Source of the DNA: Tetrahymena elliotti 4EA
Taxonomy: Eukaryota > Ciliophora > Oligohymenophorea > Hymenostomatida > Tetrahymenidae
DNA length: 64,000 nucleotides
Assembly: GCA_000231825.2 (NCBI GenBank)
Contig: JH720360.1
Coordinates: forward strand, 426,579 to 490,578
Direction of reading: 5' to 3'
In this document: in pieces, positions 13,167 through 25,289 of the stretch
Numbering within the stretch: the first letter of the stretch is position 1
How the letters are laid out: each line of letters begins with the position of its first letter
Position numbers and translations under genes: made by a program
Notes under the pieces: generated by a model
What the model saw: the letters and a program-made list of their open reading frames with translations, nothing else
Databases searched by the model: none
What the model was told of the DNA's origin: nothing

Positions 13167-13897
13167 GCAGTATAAATAAGAATAATAGAAAATATTTTTG
13201 ATAAAAATTAAAGTACTAAAAATCTAATAATAAAATTTAAATTAATTAATAATTTTTTAAGAGAAAATTTATCAGTTTATATTTTGTAAATGGAATTATC
13301 TATCAATCAACATTTTACCTTATAATTGACTTTTTACTACAAATTCTACTAACTCTTGTTTATATTATTAATATTTACTAATGCTAAGTTTCATTTTGTT
13401 TTTAAATGGAATTATAGTCAACATTGAAAGTTAAATAAACATAATTATCATTTTTATTTCTTCCCTCCTTCCTTCAAGAATTTAATTGTTTACTTTTTTA
13501 ATAATTTTTCTTTAATAGACTCACACCAATAAATTCTACTAATTCTTGTTTATTTAATAAAAGCACACATTATAGTTAATAGTTTCATTAGGAAAAGAGA
13601 TGAATAAAATACAATCTAAAATTAAAATGAATAAAATATCTCTACAAACAAGATAAAAAAAATTAGTAGGGTTATGCTTGCTTGGTAAATACTAATAGAA
13701 TAATTCATCTTCTATTGGAGATATTAGATATATTTTGTTAGCCAAAGATACTTAAATGCTTTAAGTGATTGTAATTTTTATAATCAAAAGTTAAAAGAGA
13801 TATTTTTTTGGTTAATTTTGTTAAAAAACAAGAAAAAACTGATAGCAAATTATTATTATTAAAAGGTTATATAAGCAAATTCATAAGATTTACAAAA
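13167..13897. other. Intergenic, between PTPA and the METTL13-type gene
   Basis: AT-rich spacer holding the PTPA 3' flank and the promoter of the next gene. A short phrase, AAATTCTACTAA(C/T)TCTTGTTTAT, occurs twice (about 13340 and 13533). An in-frame upstream extension from 13808 exists but starts with a non-ATG codon, so ATG 13898 is used as the start of the next gene. Confidence 0.55.
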
Positions 13898-16499
13898 ATG
13901 AACATCTTACCTAAAAACTACGGTGAATTCCAATCTAAGCAATATTGGGATAAGTTCTTCCGCAAACTTAAAAAGCAAAATGATAAGAAAGATAGTGAAT
14001 TTTTTGAATGGTATGGTAATTTCAAGAACTTCTAACATATCATCAGTTCAATCGTTAAGGAAGATTAAAAGATTTTGAATATTGGTTGTGGTAACTCTTT
14101 ATTCTCAGAAGACATGTATGATGGAGGTTTTAAAAATATCGTCAACTGTGATTTCTCTGAAGATGTTATTAAGGAAATGGCTGCAAGATCTGCTAAAATC
14201 AGACCTGAAATGAAATATGAAGTAGCTGATATTTTCAATATGACCTATGCTCCTAACTCTTTTGATATTGTTATGGACAAAGGTCTTCTTGATGCAGTTT
14301 ATCCTGAAGAAACAGAAGAAAATAATAATAAAATCAATAAGTTCTTATAAAGCATTGTTGATATTCTAACAGCCAATCCTAATTCCAGATACGTCTGCAT
14401 CAGTTTACTCCAATCTCACATCTTGAACACATTACTCACTTTCTTCAATTCAAAGAGTTTTGAAATCACCATATATGAAGTTCTCATTGAAAAATCAAAG
14501 CTTTATCCTTTCTTAGTTGATATTAAGAGATCAGAAAACCCTACTGCAACTCATCACAAAATCAATCTTCATTTAAAAAATGAGGCTGAAGCTAAACTCT
14601 TACCTCCTTAAGAAATCAAGCATTAAATCAATCGCATTCAAACTTAAAATAGATTTATGTCCTAAGTTAAAAAATGCCATGCAGGTTAACGTTTTTCTAT
14701 TGAAGTTTGGGATCCTAAAGTACCTAATGCCAAGGTTCCTAAATACACCCTTCATGTCGTAGACTCAAACAGTAAAAAGATTTTGGAAAATGTAAAATTC
14801 ACACATTTCATAATTCTTTCTTTCAAAAATAGAATTATCTCTTTTTAATATAGAAAACTTGTGGTTGCTTTATCACACCCTAAGGTAAGGAATAGAGCTA
14901 CATCTCAAGCACTGAAAAAGGAAACTTTGAATTATTAGAGCAGTAATTATTTTTTATTTTTACAGTTTTTTTATAAGATTTAATAAATTATTTTATTTCT
15001 ATAAAAAGAGCTGGATACTCAAGATTAATTATTGCTATTTTGAACCCTGGATACGTTTTCTCTAGCATGAAAGAAGTCTAAGATGAACTTTCACCTGCTG
15101 TTAATGATTTGATTCCTAAGGGATGTAAGAATCTTCCTGTTCCTTTCATAACCGACGGAGATGAAATTGGAGGTAACTAACTAAATTTTTATAAAAATTA
15201 TGTAAAAAAAGGAATTTTTTTAATTAATTAATTAATAGACAAGGATGTTATTGCCCAAAATGATGAATTCATTATTGAAGAAATTCTTAATGAAGAAGGT
15301 CATGCTCTCAGAAGATTAGTTTTAAAGAATAACATTTCTGCTATCTAATCATAATATAAAATGACTTATTTCTCAGCTAAGAATAGACCTGATTTAGTTG
15401 AATAAAATAAATTAACAAAGAGCATCCTTCCTCCTAAGAAAAATATGGTTGTTGGTATTGATGAAAGCTATCTTGATTTTGAAAGTCACAGGTAATTTAA
15501 TTAATTTATATTTATAATTTAGAAATATATTGATTTAATTTGTTATTATATAATAGAGCTATGATTGCTGGTTTATCATTGCTTGGATCTGATGCTTTTG
15601 ACAAGAAAGAATTAAACGTACTTGTTTTAGGTGCAGGTCTTTGTGCTTTAAGCAAGTTTATCTATAACCACTTTGCTAACACAAAGTTAAATAGTATTGA
15701 AATATCTAAAAATATTGTTGAAGCTGCTAAGATTCACTTTGGAGTTGATAAGGATCCTAGATTCAAAATTACAGTTGATAATGCTTTTTCATATATTAAA
15801 AATCATGCTGTTAATGAAGAAGCTCCTAAAGCTGAAAAAGAAGGACCTGAAGTTGAAGAAGCTAAGGAAAGTAAACCTGCTCCTAAAAAGAAGTAACAAT
15901 ATGATGTAATCGTTTTAGATATAGTTAGTCCTTAAGAAAATTAAGCTAGTCCTCCTGAATAATTCTTATAAGAGGAATTCCTTTAAAAATTATAAAAGTT
16001 ACTTGAAAACAATGGACTTCTTATGATTAACTATATTGCTACTCATTCTAAAGAATGTGATACTATGCTTCAAACTAAGCTTAGTAAAGTTTTTGATTTG
16101 ATTTACAGCTATAAGACTGAAAATGAATTAAATGATGTTCTTTTTGCTGTTAACACAAAGTTCAAAAGAGACGTTAAAATTGATAACAACAACCAAAAGG
16201 AAGAATTAATTATTGTTGAAAAAGATCAAATTAAGCAAAGAAAAGATCTTGAAATAAACTTTAAATTAATAATGAAAAAAGTAGTCAAACCTTGGGATTT
16301 TACTCTTAACATAGATAGCTTATGCACAAAATTGATGCTCAGATATCCTTAAATGAATGCTAATACCTTGACAAGAACAAACGTATTTATTGATCAAGGA
16401 GATAATAATATAGTTAACCACACTAAATAATAATATGAAAACGACTTAGGAAAAGTTCTTAAGAAAGAACAAAAGAAGAGTAAAAATAAAAAGAAATGA
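13898..16499 (+). CDS. METTL13: METTL13-type eEF1A methyltransferase with two methyltransferase domains (780 aa, 5 exons)
   Basis: The human homologue (eEF1A-KNMT) methylates the eEF1A N-terminus with one domain and a lysine with the other. Exons: 13898-14791, 14854-14942, 15009-15172, 15239-15491, 15557-16499; introns are 62-66 bp, and the phases close to 781 codons. The start MNILPKNYGEF matches human MNLLPKSSREF. N-terminal domain: YWDKFF, EWYG, SAM-binding LNIGCGNSLFSEDMYDGGF (about residues 60-78) and DKGLLDAVYPEE. The middle has CGCFITPQGKE (human GIFVVPQGRE). C-terminal domain: SHRAMIAGLSLLG, SAM-binding LNVLVLGAGLCALSKF (about residue 487) and YDVIVLDI. An acidic/lysine-rich insert (about 15,815-15,895, ending PAPKKK) interrupts the C-terminal domain after SYIKNHAV. 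The lysine-rich C-terminal tail is also unlike human. Both domains appear intact. Confidence 0.94.
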
Positions 16500-17484
16500 T
16501 TTTAAAAAATAAAAGATTTTAATTAAATTAAAGTTATGTTTTTAAATATTTGTAATTTATTTTATCTAAGTATTTCTTGCAATTTATTAATTCTTAAAAT
16601 TAAATTAAATTCACTCCAAAATTTAGTAAAATGCTTCACAATTTTATTTTTTAATAAATTAATTTTCAAAGATATTAAAGAATTGAATAATATGTGTGTA
16701 TTATTATTGATAAAATTATAATTGTTTGGAATAATATTAGAAATATCTTAGATGGTTAAAGAAATATCTTATAATAAATTTAAGAAAGATCTTGAAATCA
16801 ATAAAAACTAAAATTGATAGGAAGCTATCTACGAGTATATTCAGTTTTATATTCAACTAAAGTTAGCAAACAAATAAAATGAATGAAAAAATAAAAAAAT
16901 AAATAAAATAAGGAGGAATAAAAAGAGATCTTAACAAATAAAAATTAAAGGCATATCTAAATAGAAAGAAAGAAAGGCATTTAAGATAGAATTATCATAA
17001 AATATTACCTTTTTTGATACTTTAAACACTAATCAATAATGATTTATTGAAGAGAGAAGTTTATTATTATTTGTATTGGTAAAGGAAATGCATAAGAAAA
17101 TTACAAAGAAAATAAGATAAAAATTAAATAAAAAAGTAGCAAATACAAATAAAGGCTTTCTTTGAATAGAATCAAGTAAAGGAAATGATAATAGTAAATA
17201 GAATGAGAAATGAATGAAGAGTTTGTAAATAAAATAAATGATTGAGCTTTAAAAGGGAAAATTAATAATGGAAAAAAAAACTAGTGTATTATTTGCTTGT
17301 TTATTATGGAATATTTACAAATGCATGTAAGTAAATACAAGAAGATTTTGAAAAGAAGAGGAGAAAAGAAGAAATTAAATCTAATTAAAAGGAAATAATT
17401 TAAAGAAAGAAAAAAGATAGATAAATCTTCTTAGAAGAGAAACTTCATTAATAAATAGATATTTGAAGAATTTTTTAAGCTTAA
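16500..17484. other. Intergenic, purine-rich on the plus strand
   Basis: This gap lies between the METTL13-type gene and ATP synthase gamma. From about 16,760 to 17,460 the plus strand is strikingly A/G-rich (repeats such as GAAAGAAAGAAAGG and AAGGAAATG). No open frame is convincing. It should contain the promoter of the ATP synthase gamma gene. Confidence 0.5.
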
Positions 17485-18384
17485 ATGTTCGGATTAGCTT
17501 CTAAAGGTTTGTTAAATAACTCTTTGGTTATGGTACCTTAGATGAACTTCGGTGCTAACTTAAAGCAATTAAAGATTAGAATGAAAGCCATTGGTTCAAT
17601 TAAGAAGATCACCAAGGCCATGAAGATGGTTGCTGCATCAAAAATGAAAGCTGAAACCAGCAGATTAGAAAATGGTAGAAACTTCGCCGTTGGCAGCGTA
17701 CAAAAGGTTTTGGAAAACGAATCTTACGTCCAAAAGAAGAAATCTGCCACCACCCCCAAAACTACCCTTCTCGTTCCCATCACTTCCGATAAGGGTTTGT
17801 GCGGTTCTGTTAATTCCAGTATTATCAGAGAAGTTAAGAGATTAGCCCTCAATAATAGATCTGCTTACGGTCTTTTACCCGTTGGTGAAAAGGGTTCCAG
17901 TGGTTTAGCTAGACCTTTCCCCGATTTACTTAAGAATTCTATCGTTGCTATCTAAACTATCAATTTCCCCACTGCTGCCGCTATTGGCCACTAGATCTCC
18001 TTATAAGCTAATGGTTATGATCAAGTTAATTTAATATACAATCATTTCAAGAATGCCATTTCTTACCTTGTTAAGCACTAAGAATTGCTCCCTAGAGCCC
18101 ATTTCTTAAACTTATTCAAGTACGTTACCCGTCACGAAGCTGTTGAACCTGAATTGGAATATTCTAAGAACTACTTCTATGAATTGTACATGGCTTCTTC
18201 TGTTTACAATGCCCTCCTCAACTCCTCTGCTTCTGAATAAGCTTCTCGTATGAACGCTATGGAAAACGCTTCCAAGAACGCTGGTGAAATTCTTTCAAAG
18301 CTCACTCTCGATTACAATAAGGCTCGTTAAGCTAAAATTACTATGGAACTTATTGAAATTATTTCTGGTGCCTCCATTGTTTGA
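17485..18384 (+). CDS. ATP5F1C: Mitochondrial F1 ATP synthase gamma subunit (299 aa, intronless)
   Basis: Central stalk (rotor) subunit of mitochondrial F1Fo ATP synthase, which couples proton flow to ATP synthesis. A single frame runs from ATG 17485 to TGA 18382-18384. Residues 1-20 (MFGLASKGLLNNSLVMVPQM) are a short hydrophobic/basic leader that could be a mitochondrial targeting sequence. The N-terminal helix reads LKIRMKAIGSIKKITKAMKM followed by VAASKMKAE, the classic gamma signature. The middle has LLVPITSDKGLCGSVNSSI. The C-terminal helix has ASRMNAMENASKNAGEI, TLDYNKARQAKITMELIEII and SGASIV, completing the coiled coil. Gln is repeatedly encoded by TAA or TAG (for example in ARQAK). 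Codons are enriched in C/G third bases (GCC, TCC, AAG), unlike the neighbouring methyltransferase, consistent with high expression. Confidence 0.97.
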
Positions 18385-19430
18385 TCATAATAATTTAGAG
18401 ACCTCTTTTTAATATAGGATATACTTATTATTATTGTTATAAGCAATTGCAACAAGTAAATTAATAAGTAAAGTAAATCTTCCATATTGTTGATATTGAT
18501 TGTTGTTATTGTCATCAAATTAAATAACCAATCACAAGCACTAAAGTAGCACTTTAAACATATTAGTATTATTTACATGTATGCATTGTTGAATAAGTAT
18601 TCGTCTTCCTCCAACTTCAATAGCATTAAACAGTCCTTATTATTTTTCCTATATAAAAAGCTTTTTTGGTGATAAATTTTAGATCAAAGCAATCAAAATA
18701 TCTTAACCTTTATTTTTTTAAAATCATAGCATGAATTAAGCAAAAAAGGAATTAAATATTAAAATAGCATCTTAAAGTAATGAATAAAAAGCTAATTTAG
18801 GTTTCCTTTTCAAAAGTTTAGCAAGGGATAAATATTATCAGAAATCAACAAATAAACATTCTGGCAAAGATAATTTAAAATAATTCAAAGCAAAATAACA
18901 GGAAAAAATATTCTTTTGTTAAATTTATGAGTATTGTTGAGGGAAAAAAAGAAAATTTTATTTTAAGTATTTTAGTGAAATATTGTTGAACAAAAACATT
19001 TGTAAAACGCAAAAAATAATTAATGATCAAAATTTAGCTGAGATTTTAAGCAAAAAAAAAATTAATTTAATTTTTTTAAACTTTTTGTTCAACTTTGTAA
19101 ATAACTTTCTTAAATTCAATTATTTTTGATTTATAAAGATGTCTGTTAAATTGAATTACTTGCTAAGATTAAACAAAATTTATTCAATTTTTTAACAAGT
19201 TAATTCAAGCTAAATTATGTGATTGATTTACTTTAGTAATAGTAGAAATAATGACAAAACAAAAAATAAAGAACTTTTTTCTTAAAATAATTCTGAAAAT
19301 GAAATATGAATAATTAAGAAATTTACTTAAAAGATTAATACAACCAACACACAGCTTTTATGAAGGGTGATTACAATATTTTCCAATAAATAAAAGTAAA
19401 ATAATTAAATTAGTATTTTTAGTTTATATA
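18385..19430. other. Convergent intergenic region
   Basis: About 1 kb between the 3' ends of ATP synthase gamma (plus) and pyruvate kinase (minus). It is AT-rich. The short minus-strand frame at 18327-18518 overlaps the end of ATP synthase gamma and is low-complexity Ile/Thr, so I do not call it. No RNA gene or repeat was recognised. Confidence 0.6.
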
Positions 19431-21882
19431 TCATTTAACTTCCTTGATTTTAAGGATATCACCTTGATCAGGTTCTTCTTCATTGGAACCAAGGATAACA
19501 ATAGCGTTTTATCCAGACTTAATAAAACCTTATTCTTTGGCAGCATCAACAGCATAATCAATAAGCTTGTTAATACCTTTTATTAATATGAGAAAGTTAA
19601 ATTTTAATTTCATAACTGTATATTTTACCTTAGAATGAAGGAACTCTTAAACATCTGACACCGAAGGTAGTGCAAAGGCCCTTAATAGTACCGTTTTCAG
19701 TGGAGACGACGAAAATTTAAGCACTAGGTCTGTACTTGGAGACATATCTGGCCATATCACCATTAGTAGTGAATACGATAATGACAGGGCTTTCAATTTC
19801 AAAACTCATTTGAACAGCAGAAATAGCCATTGATTCAATAGCAGAAACTTTTTTCTATTATAATATTAATATTATTTTAGATGATCAAAAAAATTCAAAT
19901 GTTGATAAATTTGATTAAACTTTAGATTTTTAAAAAAATCAATTTATTAAATGCTTTTTCTAATTTTTAACAAACTGTTAAGAATTTTGCTAAATCTGAT
20001 TTTTTGACCTTCTTTAATCTAATTAACCTTAAATAATTAGAGCTTTTAATTAAATAATTTAATACCTTGTTGTTAGTTCTTTACCAGAAAGTTTGTCTGT
20101 TGTCATAGCAAAGTTCAGCTTCTGAGCAAATGTAAGCCATAGTTTAGACAGCTTGAACAGGGAAAGATCCATTAGCTGTTTCACCTGAAAGCATGACAGC
20201 ATCAGTACCATCTAAAACTGCATTAGCAACATCACTTGCTTCAGCTCTAGTAGGTCTGGGATTCTTAATCATACTTTCCATCATTTAGGTAGCAGTAATA
20301 ATGGGTTTACCTTTCTGTTAATAGATAAAATCATTAGATCAATTTAAATAAGATTAAAATTACTTCAAGGGCTTTACGGATCATCCATTTTTGAGCAACA
20401 AAGACCTTCTAGGGAGGAATTTCCATACCTAAATCACCACGAGCAACCATGATACCATCAGCAGCATCTAAGATTTGTTCATAATTGTGAAGACCTTCTT
20501 GATTTTCAATTTTGGCAATAATCTTGATGTGTTCACCTTAAGGTCCCAAGATATCTCTAACATATTCAATATCTTCAGCCTTTCTAGTGAAAGATAAGGC
20601 GATGCAGTCAATACCATGCTTAAGACCGAAGTTGACGATATCGTCTTCATCCTTTTCAGTGACGGTAGGAAGATCAATAAGAGCACCAGGTAAGTTCATG
20701 TTCTTCTTTTCACCAATGCTGCAAGTATTTTAAACAGTAACAATAACACTTTCCTATTAGATTAAAATAAAGATATTAGTTTAGTTTAAACATTTTATTT
20801 CTTCATTTTAATTAATATTTTTCTTTTTGTTTTATCTTAGATTCTAAAAAATTTTTATTATTATTTATGTTTTTAATGATCAGAAAATCAAAATTTATTC
20901 ATCAACAATAAATAATTTATTTATTTATTTGGCTTTTCAATAATTTAACTAACCTCTTCAAAAAAAAATTTAATTTCACTTAAAACTTCTATTAGAATTT
21001 TATCATTCATTTTTTAGTTTATTTTTAGAAGAATAATAAGAAATAAAGAAAATATTTTACTGCTTTGATTTCCTTAACGATGCAAACTAATGAGCCATCA
21101 GCAATCAAGACTTAGCCTCCAACCTTGACACTCTTAGGTAAACTTTTGTAGGAACAAGCAAGAACTTTCTCATCTCCTAAAACGCTGTAATCAGTAGCTT
21201 GAAAATTAAAAATAAAACAAATATTGAAGGGACAATATATAGTCTAATAAGCTTACTGATTTCTAGTTCTTGTCCAGCTACGAGGTTGATAAGTTTCTTT
21301 GTTTAATCCTTAATATTACCAGTTCTGATTTCAGGTCCCTTTTTGATTATTAATAGTAAATTTAATACAAAATTATACAAACTTTTCAAAACTCTAATGG
21401 TTTGGTTGCTAAAAGGCTTTAAATATTGATATAAGATAGTACCTTAGTGTCAAGCATAAGAGCACATTAGTGGTTCTTTCTAGCCTTGAAAGCTTCCTTG
21501 AGCTTTTTGGCAGTTTCTGCATGACCCTATTAAAATAAAAATTCAGTTTAAAATCCATTAATTAAGATAAAGTTTTATTCTATTTCATTAAAAGAGAATT
21601 TTAAAGGCTTACAGCATGATCACCATGAGAGAAGTTCAAACGAGCAACACTCATACCACTTTCAAGCATCTTAATAAGGGTGTCATGATCCCAACAAGAG
21701 GGCCTACATTATTATGAGTAAGTAAAGGTTATTCAAAAGTAGAAAATGGAAAAACTTCAAAGTATTCTTTTATTTTTCTAAATAAATTACCCAATTGTGC
21801 AGACAACTTTAGTCTTTCTCTTGCTGTAATCAGTGTCTGAGAGAATACCTTCTAGGGTGAATTCAGAGTAGCTTGAGTCCAT
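19431..21882 (-). CDS. PK: Pyruvate kinase (498 aa, 9 exons)
   Basis: Last step of glycolysis: phosphoenolpyruvate + ADP to pyruvate + ATP, in the cytosol. Exons on the minus strand: 21882-21791, 21703-21613, 21526-21443, 21338-21257, 21197-21061, 20753-20364, 20314-20066, 19854-19629, 19576-19431; the phases close to 499 codons. Motifs in order: [72 protein letters not shown], the substrate-site [47 protein letters not shown] and SGETANG. The C-terminal domain has [17 protein letters not shown] and ends LKIKEVK. The length is normal for eukaryotic pyruvate kinase. Introns are mostly 48-104 bp; two are longer (211 and 307 bp). Codon use is of the highly expressed type. The end of exon 7 (AACAAG|GTATTA) is the least certain junction. 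Confidence 0.96.
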
Positions 21883-23420
21883 TTATTGTTTTTGTTTTAA
21901 GAGTTATTGTTAAAGTTTTTTATTTAAAATTTTTTGATTATTAATTAATTATTGTTAATTTATTGTATTAGACCTAGCAATTTATATTAATAATAAATAT
22001 GCCAGCGTAATCTATCAAAAAATAAACTTCTATTCTTAGATACTATCTTAATTAATAAAATTGTTAAGAAGTGACAATGGATACATTTACTAACATTATT
22101 TTTTAATGTTTTTTTCACTATAATCTGAAGGAGTAAATATTAATAAACACTTTACTTTTCTTCATTCATTTTCTTGGAATTAATAATTACCTATTTTTCC
22201 AATGAAATAATACATGATAAACTTCTTGCATAAATTATTTAGAAACGTATTAGATAATTAATGCATCATTCATTTTAAGATATCCAATCCATTATGACTG
22301 CCTTATTTTAATGTACTAGGATTATAATTTTGTTCACTCTAATTTTGAGTGCCATTTGCATTGAAATAACTTAAATCTTTTCAAGAAATTCTATGGAGAC
22401 TTTCTCTCCACTTCTCATGAGAAGTTTTAAGAAGATTTGCAAGTATTTTTTTTCAAACATAGATAGTCATTTAATTTGAATAACAAGTTAAAAAAGAGCT
22501 AATATAAGAATGATTCGATAATGAATCTTGGTTTAAAGTAATATCATTCTTTAATTAATTCATTAAACAAATCGTTCTATTCAAAAGATAAATATTTGAG
22601 CTTGAAATTTACAACAGTGTTAAAATGATATTAAGGCACACTTATTTAAAAAATACTTGACTTAAACTGCTAAATAGTATATGTAGATTTAAATATACAG
22701 TCAAATAAGTAAATAATCAGTCAATTAAATAAAAATAATAACTTTTCCTAACTAAGAATCAATGTTTTTATGGGTGTTACATTGCTTTTAAAATACGAAG
22801 GAATTTTAAGAAATAAATCTGTAATCTATGTCACTACAAAGTTAAAAAAATGGAATAGTTACAAATAAGTATGATAGTCAACATTTTTTGATAATTTTGC
22901 TTAGTAAATTTGCAATAAATACTTTTCTTCTTTCATATTGGATTAATAAATATAAACATAAATAAAAAATTAAAGTTTTTGAAATTTTGTTTAGTAGAAT
23001 AAAATTAGCGAGTAATAATATCATATTTGTATCTAACAACGTAATGAAAAAAATAAGTTAAGATGAAGGATAGGAGAATGAAATATAGGATTTTTAAGAA
23101 AAAGGATTGAATTAAAATTCGAAAATAGTATTTGAGTGATGAGAATAAGATTTTGACATATTATAAATATTACATATAAAGTGGATTTAATTAAGTACAA
23201 TAAATATAACTAATAATTTTAACTTTTGCTCATTCAAAAGCAATCACACTTATTATAAAATTCAATGTTTTCACTTTTTAGAAATTTATTTGTAATCGAT
23301 TGATCATACATAAAACACTAATAGGTTAAAGTTAAAATCTTTCTATTTATTTCTTTTTTTTCTTTATCATTTATTTATTTATTGATTTTAGCTTTATTTT
23401 GTTTAACTTCTTAATTTCAA
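21883..23420. other. Intergenic, upstream of pyruvate kinase
   Basis: About 1.5 kb between the start of pyruvate kinase and the 3' end of the next minus-strand gene. It includes two small plus-strand frames: a 61-aa hydrophobic one at 22294-22479 (listed) and a 31-codon polar one from ATG 23044, which is too short to support. The rest is AT-rich without recognisable structure. Confidence 0.5.
22294..22479 (+). CDS. Candidate small membrane or secreted protein (61 aa)
   Basis: ATG 22294-22296 to TGA 22477-22479. The product starts MTALFQCTRIIILFTLILSA, a basic residue followed by a hydrophobic core of about 15 residues, like a signal peptide or single membrane anchor. A polar, weakly basic tail follows (SRNSMETFSPLLMRSFKK). 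The local base composition is less A/T-extreme than its flanks, which is typical of coding DNA here. No family is recognised and no neighbour suggests a role. It could be a lone exon of a larger decayed gene. Confidence 0.3.
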
Positions 23421-25289
23421 TCAATCTCTTACTCTCTATTTTATCTTTTCATATTGCTTTCTTAATATTCCCAAGAGATTTTCATCAGGATACAAAGATG
23501 TCTCTAACTCTTCAATTTGCTTTTGGTAGCTATTCTTAAGTAAGCTTAGTAACTCTGACTCATTTTTTCTAGATAAGCTATTATAACTAGGCTTTCCTTC
23601 TTCAGGTCTCAAGTCGTATAATTTATTCTATTATTTGATATTGATGGGAATTGTTTAAATGTATTTGATTGCTTTAATTTGTAATTAATTTACATTTGCG
23701 TCTTTGAATAAGCCTTAATATCCTAATATTTCGTAAACCTTCAAAAAACCTAGAGTATTTTTATACGTGTTAAACATGTTTTCAATAAAAACCAAATATA
23801 CATACCTCTTTCATCTAAATCTGGTTCTACTCTGAATTTTTACTTATTTATTACTCTAAGTTTTTAAGCTTCAAGAGCTGGATTATAATCATAATTAGCA
23901 GGAGGCCAGTCTGGTAATACATACCACCATCTTTTTAATATTTCATAAATTATTGTATCCTTGCCTTTTCTAACAGGTTCCTCTCTGTTACGAGAACTTT
24001 TATTTATTAATATTAATACTTAATTATCCATTTATTTTAAATGATAGATTTTTTGAATTGCTCATTTTTCAAAATGAAAACTCAAGAAGAATATTTAAAA
24101 TAAAATCATTTCTATTTATCATTCATTTTTTGATTTTATTAATCTGAATAAATTACCTAGAAGTAGAACTCTTTTGTGTGGAAGAAGAAGATGAAGGCTT
24201 AGATTATTTATGAGCTGATTATGGTGTAGGTTTAGGCTTCCATCCGTATTTGTTTCTGATTTCATGAATATCTTTTAATCGATTTTAATATTTATAAATT
24301 AGTGATAGAAATAAGAAAAGTTTAAATTGTTTGTGTTTTTTCAAAACATTTTCAAATAATTAACAAATTAGCAAAAAAAGTAATTATTTGATTCATTTTA
24401 TCAATTATTAATAGTCATTAATTTGGCGCTATTAATTAAGTATTAATATCTATATAATTCGCTGTTCGATAATGAATTTACTAACAATAATTAAATTTAT
24501 TTCATATATTTCTTATTTACAAAAAAATAGCAATATCTAATTAAAAAAATTGGCTATTTTTTTAAATCCATTATGTAAGCTTTACCATCAGAATTGGAAT
24601 CATCTGCAATGAAAAGATCTTTGTCTGAGGCATGTCCATCAGATTCTATTTCCATCTTTTGTTAAGAGGATTAGACTCTTTCTTAGTCTTTTCTTTAGAC
24701 CTTTTCTTGAACTTTTTTATTTAAATCGGAATTGTTCTTAACTTGCTAGTTATTCTAGACACTTTTTCCATTTCCATTAGCTTATTTCAAATTCTTATTA
24801 GGCTCAGGAGCACTTACTTCAGCCTATTCATTTACTTCTTCTATTTATAATTAATTTATTTAAATTATACTTCTAAAAATATGATGGTACTTTTTTCTGG
24901 TTATTTTGGTGCAATAACTTATGGTTCATCATCTTCGTCATCATCAATAACCAATTTTTTTCTTCTATTACTCTATTAATTTTCAGATAAAAGCATTAAT
25001 TTTGTGGATTTGTAGTAGCTTATTTATTTCAAAATATCTTTGATTTTAATAATAAGAAACTATTACTGTTGATTGCTAAGTATCCATTTCTACTATTTAT
25101 TTAATTTTCTAAGACTTCAATAAATATTTTTTAATCTAAAATTTTTCCTAAGTCTTTTTTGAGATTCCTCAAATTTTCTTTAAGTCTTTTTTTATTAATT
25201 AATTAGTTTTAAGAAATTTTTAAAGTCTTTATAAGCTTATATGCTTTGTTAGACAAAATAGTATATGAGCTTATTTAGCAATCAAACAT
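23421..25289 (-). CDS. Unrecognised nuclear-type protein with RWWYVLPDWPP motif (about 410 aa, 6 exons)
   Basis: Exons inferred: 25289-25094, 25037-24891, 24840-24586, 24271-24157, 23996-23806, 23749-23421; the phases close to 411 codons. The order is: an N-terminal basic coiled coil (NKKRLKENLRNLKKDLGKIL); an acidic stretch (LVIDDDEDDEP); a Q/K-rich linker with a second acidic patch (IADDSNSDD); KYGWKPKPTP; a serine run (KPSSSSSTQKSSTSSS); then a compact, more conserved-looking C-terminal domain with GKDTIIYEILKRWWYVLPDW-PP, DYNPALEAQKLRV, FLKVYEILGYQGLFKD, KLYDLRPEEGKPSYNSLSRK and a final helix. There is no signal peptide or membrane segment. The acidic/basic low-complexity linkers plus a C-terminal domain suggest a nuclear or chromatin protein, but that is inference and I cannot name the domain. 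The 313-bp fourth... region between 24272 and 24585 is treated as one long intron on phase grounds and is the least certain junction. Confidence 0.75.

Noticed and set aside
13808..13897. Upstream extension of the METTL13-type gene
   Set aside because: The extension begins at a non-ATG codon, and the family's conserved start MN(L/I)LPK coincides with ATG 13898.
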